From: Nelumbo lutea | Lineage: Eukaryota; Streptophyta; Magnoliopsida; Proteales; Nelumbonaceae | Assembly: GCA_022828595.1 (NCBI GenBank) | Contig: JAKGHH010000001.1 | Span: 208,754,348 to 208,818,347, forward strand | Direction of reading: 5' to 3' | DNA length: 64,000 nt | In this document: piece by piece, positions 57,535-64,000 of the stretch | Position numbering within the stretch: position 1 is the first letter of the stretch | Layout: each line of letters opens with the position of its first letter | Notes under the pieces: generated by a model | Databases searched by the model: none | The model's input: the letters and a program-made list of their open reading frames with translations, nothing else | Told to the model about the DNA's origin: nothing | Position numbers and translations under genes: made by a program

Positions 57535-57790
57535 GCCATATATAAAACCATTAATTGATAATGAAAAGTTATACCATAATTTTACATTGGGCAAGAGATA
57601 ACTTCGATCTAAGTATGTCCAAATTATTACCCTTATCCTCTCTCTCTCCTCATCCTTCTTCTTCCTCCTCTTTTTAATTAATTAATACATAATTCTACCT
57701 AGATCCGATCCCTGACAACCCTACAAATGCCATATATAAAATTAATAATGAAGAGCTATATTATAATTTTACATTGGGCAGGAGATAACC
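57535..57790 (+). repeat. Direct repeat of about 65 bp, 192 bp apart
   Basis: TGCCATATATAAAA, then TAATTTTACATTGGGCA and AGATAAC, occurs at 57535-57602 and 57727-57789. The intervening 125 bases are CT-rich and then AT-rich. The layout resembles a very short LTR pair but has no TG...CA borders. Confidence 0.65.
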
Positions 57791-57933
57791 CCCGCAAGAA
57801 ATTCCTAACCCTGCCCCTTTTCATCTATGCAAAGGATGGATCCATGTCAAAAGAAAAGTTGTATTTTTCCCTCACACACTTTAATGCTAATATCTTACCT
57901 TCCATCTATTTCTTAAATCAATCAAAAGATTTA

Positions 57934-58278
57934 GGGCCCGTTTGGTTTGTCTTTTTATATGGTTTTTTTGGTTGTTTAAGGTGTGTTAAACCTATTTTCA
58001 CTCTATATCCGTTTGGTTTGTGAAAGATTTAATCATCAAAAGCCAAAGTGCCGAAAAGATACGAAAAGCCCATTTTGAATTGATTTCGGGAAGCTTCAAA
58101 TGAAGCCTTTCATGTCTTTTGCGTTTTATTCTCGCGCGAAAAAATATGGATACATGGAAAGACATGCATCTAACAAACTAGCTTCGGACTGCTTAGACCT
58201 CCATGCCAAAGCTGAATGTGTCTTTTGACTGTCAGAGCTACCAGAAGATCTTCCCAAAAAAACTTACTAAATGGGCCC
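57934..58278. mobile_element. Tourist-like MITE, family T1 copy 2
   Basis: The left end GGGCCCGTTTGGTTTG faces the inverted right end GGGCCCATTTAGTAAG. TTA lies on both sides (57931-57933 and 58279-58281). The interior matches T1 copy 1 (GAATGTGTCTTTTGACTGTC). Length 345 bp. Confidence 0.8.
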
Positions 58279-58483
58279 TTATTAATTTATATGTTTTTTC
58301 CATGAAACCAATAGTCTAGCACTAGCACTGTACAAGGTGGGTCTTGTCTCGGTTTGGATAATCCCACTTGATACATGTAGTTGGTTTAAAAATAGGAAAA
58401 GAAAAAAGCTCCTTGCCATGCAAACAGATGAGTTGGTAGACAACGTAGTAATGCCTTTTTCATTTGATGGGATTAGTAGTTTA

Positions 58484-58682
58484 GGGTCCATTAATTGAAA
58501 TAGTAATTGGAATAAGTTAGAATAGGATTTCATTCTTAAGGGAGGGGGAGGGAATTAATTACCATTCTCTCCAATGGGGAAATTCCATTCTAGAGTAAGA
58601 ACGGGATTCTAATTCCACCCAACCAAAACAGTTGGAATTGGAACTGATTCTTGAACCCTGTTTCCATAAACCAAACGGGCCC
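58484..58682. mobile_element. Tourist-like MITE, separate short family
   Basis: The left end GGGTCCATTAATTG and the inverted right end GGGCCCGTTTGGTTTATGG are bounded by TTA (58481-58483 and 58683-58685). The interior (CCAACCAAAACAGTTGGAAT, then GGAACTGATTC) resembles 39770-39905. The left end is less certain. Confidence 0.55.
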
Positions 58683-58685
58683 TTA

Positions 58686-59670
58686 GTATTGTTTTTTTTA
58701 TATATGATTGTGGTCATGTGGATTGGTCTTTTTATAATTGCTTACCCACCGACCACCAACCCTTTGCTTTCATCATCATAAAGGGAAACCGCGTCTGAGA
58801 TCCAAAATCCAAACCCAACGTTTCAGACAGTTGATTTTTATTAATAAGAAATGAAAAGAAGAATAACCCAACAAAGAAGTGAAGCATATTTATGGCCTTC
58901 TATTTGGAGGGCATCTGAGAAGAAGAAACTAGATGAATTAAGGAGAAAGCTACGAATGTTTCAGTATGTAGGACAGTCAAATATATATGCTCTATCACTA
59001 TGTTAATTAGACAGACAAGTTAGTCCTTCGTTGTCTGTTGAATGAAAGATACTCTGTGTCGTGAATGCTACTTCATTTATTTTATATGAGAGAGAGAAAG
59101 CATGCTGCACTTTAGCATCACTTTAAAAAAAGACTTTTGGCTGACGTTTTAACTTGTGTTGAAAGAAAGATACTTTGTGCCATGAAAGGAGGCCTGAGTT
59201 CGAATGGGATGTGGATACGTTAGGAGGTCTGAGTTCAAATCACTATAATTTTTATTTTTTGAGATTTGGCAAAATATAGATAGAATTGACTTTGATCTAA
59301 TCCATCTTGACCCGAATGAACCCACTCTAACCCTTTTCCACTGATCCTAATGGGTTACTTGATCCATATTGACCAACCAATAGATTGGGTGGGTGGATTG
59401 GATGGGTCAAATGGGTTGGGGTCAAGATTGTCAATCATATAAGAGAGAGAGAGAGAGAGAGAGAATGGTCCTAACATTGTTAGTAGAAGTTGTTCTTGAA
59501 CTTCACTATGGTTCATAGGGTGAAAATGTATTGGATCATGATTCGATTCAGTTTCAAATCAGATCCTATTTTTCCATATAAAAAAATAAGATAGATTATG
59601 TTGTTTTTGTATATGCCAAATTTTGTTTAAAATATATAATAAAAATGGTTAAAAAATACTTGTGTGTAAG
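58686..59670. other. Intergenic
   Basis: No gene. GGCCTGAGTTCGAATGGGATG and GGTCTGAGTTCAAATCAC (59191-59240) are two B-box-like motifs. A GA run lies at about 59443-59463. Confidence 0.45.
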
Positions 59671-59909
59671 TAGGAATGGCAACAGGGCGGGGACTACATT
59701 CCCCATCCCCGTCCAAGACCCCCAAATCACTCCCCATCCCCGTCCAAGACCCCCAAATCACTCCCCATCCCCATCCTCGATCCCCGACGGGGAAAGGAAT
59801 CCCCCCTCCTTCATTCCCTATCGGAGACCCGAATCCCTGACGAAATGGAGACTGGGTTTGTGTCTCTGAGAGACTGAGAATGACAGTTTTGAGAGAGAGA
59901 AAGAGAGAA

Positions 59910-59947
<38 letters not shown>

Positions 59948-60425
59948 GACCATTGCGAGAGGCGATGAGAGAGAATTTGAAGGGTGAGGCAATGGCGACA
60001 ACGGTCGGCAACGATGACGAAGGTTGAAGGAAGATTAAAGAACTGAAACTCTTCTTTGAGTATCTCCTCTCTGTTCTCTGTCGAGACTCGAGTATCTCTG
60101 TCCTTTGTTCGATGTCTGACGGCGACGGACGAGTGGCGATAGTCAGTGACGGTGGTCAGCGAATCAACGACGAAGACAAACTAACAAAGGAAGAGAAACC
60201 TAGGGTTCTGTTGAAGACGAAGACGAAGACAAACTGGCAAACCTTTTACTGTTTAAGTGTTTTTTAAGTTTTAATCTTTTAAAAAATGAATAATAATTAT
60301 TATAATATATAATATATAATATATAATTATATATATTAATCAGGGACGGGTTACGGTGAGGGTTGCATTTCTCGTCTCCATCCCTGTCCCCGATCAGGGG
60401 ATTTAGGAGAAAATCGCCATCCCTA
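59671..60425. mobile_element. GGGGATGG-type hAT-like element, longer copy
   Basis: The left end TAGGAATGGCAACAGGGCGG is the inverse of the right end, read as TAGGGATGGCGATTTTCTCC. The interior carries a repeated CTCCCCATCCCCGTCCAAGA block (59692 and 59731), a GA run (59892-59947) and a GC-rich patch of CGACG words. The terminal family matches 50189-50619. No clear 8-bp duplication is seen. Confidence 0.65.
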
Positions 60426-60986
60426 TGTGTGCATGTGTGTGTGTTTTTCTTTTCTTTTTTTTTTTTTTTTTTGTTTGCATAGATTGTTTTGCCTTTTTTA
60501 TATTAATAATTTGCTAGTTTTTAACTTATGGGTAGTTAAATCGAATTGAATTAGACTCGGATATCTGAAATCCTTAATAAATTTGAATTTAAATTGATCT
60601 TTATAAGATCTGTGGATTAGGACTTACATTAATATTAGATTGATTTGGTCCATTTGTAGACTGATTCAATGGTTTTTACATGTAAACGTTAGGATTTAGG
60701 GATAGGGTATAATGTATAGGTTTTAAAATTTAAGGTTTAGGGTTTAAATATGAAGAAGACACATTGGTATTCAATATGAAGAGTTGAACTTCCTTAGTTT
60801 GAACCCGCACCTCAAAGGGAGTTAGGGAGGGAAGACGAATGACCAAGTAAACTGCTGGGTCATCAGCATGGCACCAATTTGGCTGGTCATAGTCATTTAC
60901 AATACTGGCAGCACAGAAGATGTATATGCTGCCCATAGAAGTGCTAGTCAATGTTTTAATCCCAACTAATTCATCTTAGTGAAGAT
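60426..60986. other. Intergenic, no recognised feature
   Basis: It contains a T run (60456-60472). Otherwise featureless, AT-rich. Confidence 0.5.
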
Positions 60987-61426
60987 TAGACATGTTCATG
61001 GGCCGGGTCAAGCAAGGCTTGGGCTGGGCTTTTGCTCTACATTAACAAGATTTTATCAGGCCCGAGCTTGAGTCCAGCCCGATCAACGGGCCTATAATTT
61101 GGGCCCGAGCCCGGCCTTCATAAAAAGCCCGAGCCCGAAGCCCAACCTAATAGAGGCTGAAATGCAGGGCGACTGAGTTCACTAGTGGTGCGACTGGCGC
61201 CGGTGCCTGAGTTCGCCATCGCCAATGCTTGAGTTCACTGTTTCCTGAGAATATGCAACAATGCATGAGAATGAGAACTGCGAGAGAGAGGAGTAGTGGA
61301 GAGAGAGAGAAGATTCACCGTCAAAGAGAGGGCCGACTGAGTTCACTAGTGGCACGACTAGCGCCGGTTCCTAAATCCTAAGAATATGCAAGTGGGTGCG
61401 AGTGAGAACTGTGAAAGAGATGAAAT

Positions 61427-61464
<38 letters not shown>

Positions 61465-61819
61465 CTCACCGCCAGAGAGAGACGACTGGTGCCTAAGCTT
61501 GTCTGTCATCTCTAAGATTGAGAACAGTGGTTGCTTGCTTGGATTCATGTCGGTTATTGAGAATGAGAATGAGGAGAGAAAGATAAAAGATGAAAAGAGG
61601 GAATAGGAAAGGTTAATCGGTTAGGGTTTACAACAAAATACAAAATGTCGGGTTGGGCCGGGCTTTGTGACAAGTCCTGAGCCAGACCCATAAAATACTC
61701 GGGCTTGGGCTTTTAGGCCTGAGGTCAAGCCCGCAGGCTAAAGTTCATGTGCAAACCCATCCAGGGGTCGGGCCGGGCCGGGCCAACCCGTCGGGCTACC
61801 CGACCCATGAACAGGTCTA
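60987..61819. mobile_element. hAT-like non-autonomous element, 833 bp
   Basis: The left end TAGACATGTTCATGGGCCGG is the inverse of the right end, read as TAGACCTGTTCATGGGTCGG. The flanks GTGAAGAT (60979-60986) and GTCAAGAT (61820-61827) agree at seven of eight. Inside, GACTGAGTTCACTAGTGG and GCGACTGGCGCCGGT-like text is duplicated (from about 61170 and 61331), each followed by a GA tract. No transposase. Confidence 0.85.
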
Positions 61820-61881
61820 GTCAAGATTATAGTGTGAATGTGCGATGGCATATGCTATGCACGTGTGTAAGTAAAAATAAA

Positions 61882-62348
61882 GGGTAAAATACAAAATTCT
61901 CCCCTGAAGTTTCTGATGATCATAAAAATTTCCCTTATAGTTTCATTTTAACAAAAATCTCTTTGAACTTTTAAGAAATTCAACAAAAACTTTCCTTTTG
62001 TTATTGTGCAAGACGGAAAATGTTAGATTGATGCACTAGTTTTTTTTCCAAATATCCATTCTACCCTTTTATAAATTATTTTACATACAAAATTACTGAA
62101 ATAATCTCATTTTAACTCCACAAAAAAACATATTTCAGTAATTTTGTATGTAAAATAATTTATAAAAGGGTAGAATGGGTATTTGGAAAAAAACTGGTGC
62201 ATCAATCTAACGTTTTTCGTCTAGAACAAAGATGGAAGGGAGGTTTTTGTTGAGTTTTCAAAAGTTCATGGGAGGCATTTGTTAAAATGAAACTATAGGA
62301 GAGGTTTTTATGATTGTCAAAAACTTTAAAAGTTTTTGTATTTTACCC
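61882..62348. mobile_element. Full-length palindromic Mutator-like MITE
   Basis: The whole element is an inverted repeat. The arms, about 61882-62103 and 62131-62348, fold on a 27-nt loop. The terminus is GGGTAAAATACAAAA on both strands. The innermost 60 bases (CATTCTACCCTTTTATAAAT, then ACATACAAAATTACTGAAAT) are nearly identical between arms. The flanks AAAAATAAA (61873-61881 and 62349-62357) are a perfect 9-bp duplication, fitting Mutator-like insertion. Confidence 0.88.
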
Positions 62349-62357
62349 AAAAATAAA

Positions 62358-63466
62358 AGGATAATGATATAAATAATGAACATTATGATATTTTTGTTTA
62401 ACTTTGTAATCTACCACTGAAACCAAAGCAAATATCCACATTAAATAGTTGAGATAAATGCTATGTCATTCAGTAAACACATCTGTGAGAGTGGGCGAGG
62501 ATGGTAGGTTGCAATGTTTTAAAAATTGATTCGGAACCATAACCACTTTGGCCACCAGATTTTGGGTCAGCAATTCAACTATCCAGTCTGAATGAATGAC
62601 CGTTGCAATTTAAAAAAGTAATGAAAATAAAAAACAATCATAAAACGTTGTCTAGATCAAATAGGTCAATAATTCAATCATCCAAATCAGCTGGTCATTG
62701 ATCAAGTATGGTTTCTGGTGAAGGAATGGTTCGGGGTGAAACAGAACTGGTTGCCTGAATATAGGCCTAATGATCTCACTGAACAGATCCACATTGATTC
62801 AAAAACCATAGTCGGTTGATTGAAACCAATCCCATTGGATCTACCCACTGAAAGGGCATCCTTTTTATGCAGGTCTAAACTATTATTGCCACCCAACGTT
62901 TTGAATTATATTTAATACAAATGGGGATTCTGTTGTGTTTTATTAGGTGCTCACAATAATTAATTAGTAAGACAAATGATCACAGCAGATCAGATGTGGG
63001 CTCAATTTCTGCATTTTCTTCCTATACCAACTTCCTTATGCAAGATGAAACCTCTCCAAAAGAAGCTGATAAGACTGTATCAAGAAAGGTGTCATGTTCT
63101 CTTACGCATCATGAAAGAAAATAAAAACTAGGGTATTAAGTTATGAAGAATTTGATAATTCTAATTCTATGAAATGAAACAGTCAAGCCTAATTAAAATA
63201 CCTCATGTTTTGGGTAATCACTTGAACAACCGAAGCTGATTAGACACGAAACAACTGTTATGTGGTTCTACAGTATTGATTAATGTTTAATTCTTCTAGC
63301 TCCACCCCCACAAATTAATATCTAAATGATTTGGGCCAATATATGTAGCCAAATGCTAAGGTGTACAAACCTGTGAAGCAAAATTGTAAAGGAATGAAAA
63401 GGTGGGAGACATTACAATAATGTAATATATGGACAATATGTGATGTGATGTCTTTAACATGATTAG
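62358..63466. other. Intergenic
   Basis: No gene is seen. A decayed AACCGGTTGACC-family piece lies at about 62516-62690. Confidence 0.5.
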
Positions 63467-63474
63467 TTGATATT

Positions 63475-63763
63475 TTGGTTTTTAAAATTGGACCGGACTG
63501 GACAGTTGGACTGGAAAAACCGGGAATAGGTTGGGTGATTAGTTCTGTTTTACCTCATAACCGTTATTTCACCAAAAACCGTCGATTTGATGAGCAAATT
63601 GCTGACTTGGGCAGTCGAATCGTTCAATAGTTTGGCCTTTTTTTTATTATTTTTTAATTTTTGTCAGAACAAGCCATCTATTCGATTCAAATGGTTGGAT
63701 CGTTCGACCCGAGAACCAGACCCCTAACTGATTCATTGTCTTGTTTGATTTTAAAAACCTTGG
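63475..63763. mobile_element. hAT-like element of the AACCGGTTGACC family with perfect 8-bp duplication
   Basis: The flanks TTGATATT (63467-63474 and 63764-63771) are identical. The ends are TTGGTTTTTAAAATTGG on the left and, inverted, CCAAGGTTTTTAAAATC on the right. The interior has GGACCGGACTGGACAGTTGG and GAATCGTTCAATAG. At 289 bp this is the best-defined member of a family seen at several places in the window. Confidence 0.8.
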
Positions 63764-63771
63764 TTGATATT

Positions 63772-64000
63772 ATGATTTAATATGTGACAAATATTCATTT
63801 TTACATCATAATCACATTCATCTTTTAAGACAATTTCCTATGATATCAAATATGGGGCAATTTAATCAAATAAATGTTTTCATTGGACACTTAGGGGGCG
63901 TTCTTTTTTTGGATTTTGAGAGGGGGGACAGTTGGTCAATGGGATTTTGGTTCCCATTGACCAATAATACTATGTTCATTTTTCAGATTAATGTGGTGAT
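63772..64000. other. Window end, possible start of another MITE
   Basis: TTAGGGGGCGTTCTTTTTTTGG begins at about 63893 and has the look of a Tourist-like left end. The right end would lie beyond the window. Confidence 0.35.

Noticed and set aside
59627..60011. 124-residue minus-strand open frame rich in Ser and Leu
   Set aside because: It is produced by a GA/TC run and repeated CCCCATCCCC blocks in a MITE and has no protein signature.
1..64000. CRISPR arrays, bacterial operons, phage genes
   Set aside because: The sequence is clearly nuclear plant DNA with introns and plant retroelements; no regular short repeats with unique spacers were seen.

Overview
The window is nuclear DNA of a flowering plant. 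It contains spliced genes with GT-AG introns, plant-type Ty1/copia and L1-like elements, AT-rich spacers and very many short non-autonomous DNA transposons. Introns packed with retroelements fit a woody, moderately large genome. The species cannot be named from the sequence.

Two protein-coding genes are recognisable, and they converge tail to tail. On the + strand, the last four coding exons of a Rab GDP-dissociation inhibitor (GDI) lie between 14572 and 18841. The earlier exons are not visible, so they probably lie left of the window. If so, the first 14.5 kb is the inside of one GDI intron. On the - strand, a complete 14-exon MLO gene runs from the ATG at 37244 to the stop at 21564. All splice phases agree, the protein is 498 residues, and it most resembles the AtMLO1 type. 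The MLO gene is about 15.7 kb long, mainly because intron 10 is about 8.5 kb and holds at least four retroelement insertions. Intron 1 appears to be a GC-AG intron.

Layout: 1-3086 is the 3' part of a copia element inserted in an L1-like LINE (3087-5786). 5957-6511 is a Mutator-type MITE. 6542-11884 is a nearly complete copia element with both LTRs and one frameshift, inserted in a second LINE (stub 6518-6541, body 11885-13001). 14572-18841 is the GDI 3' region, with two hAT-like MITEs in its introns. 18842-21563 is the convergent intergenic spacer, with two related fold-back elements. 21564-37244 is MLO. 37.4-64 kb has no gene I can recognise; it is a mosaic of MITEs (Tourist/Harbinger-like, hAT-like and Mutator-like), a decayed Ty3/gypsy integrase fragment, an RTE-like LINE end, SINE-like heads, tandem duplications and AT-rich low-complexity DNA.

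I found no evidence of a novel multi-gene system. The most interesting material is structural: nested insertions with readable target-site duplications (TSDs), a 467-bp nearly full-length palindromic MITE with a perfect 9-bp TSD, two dimeric hAT-like MITEs of almost equal length, several small hairpins that could be small-RNA precursors, and an intact MLO gene that tolerates heavy intronic retroelement load.
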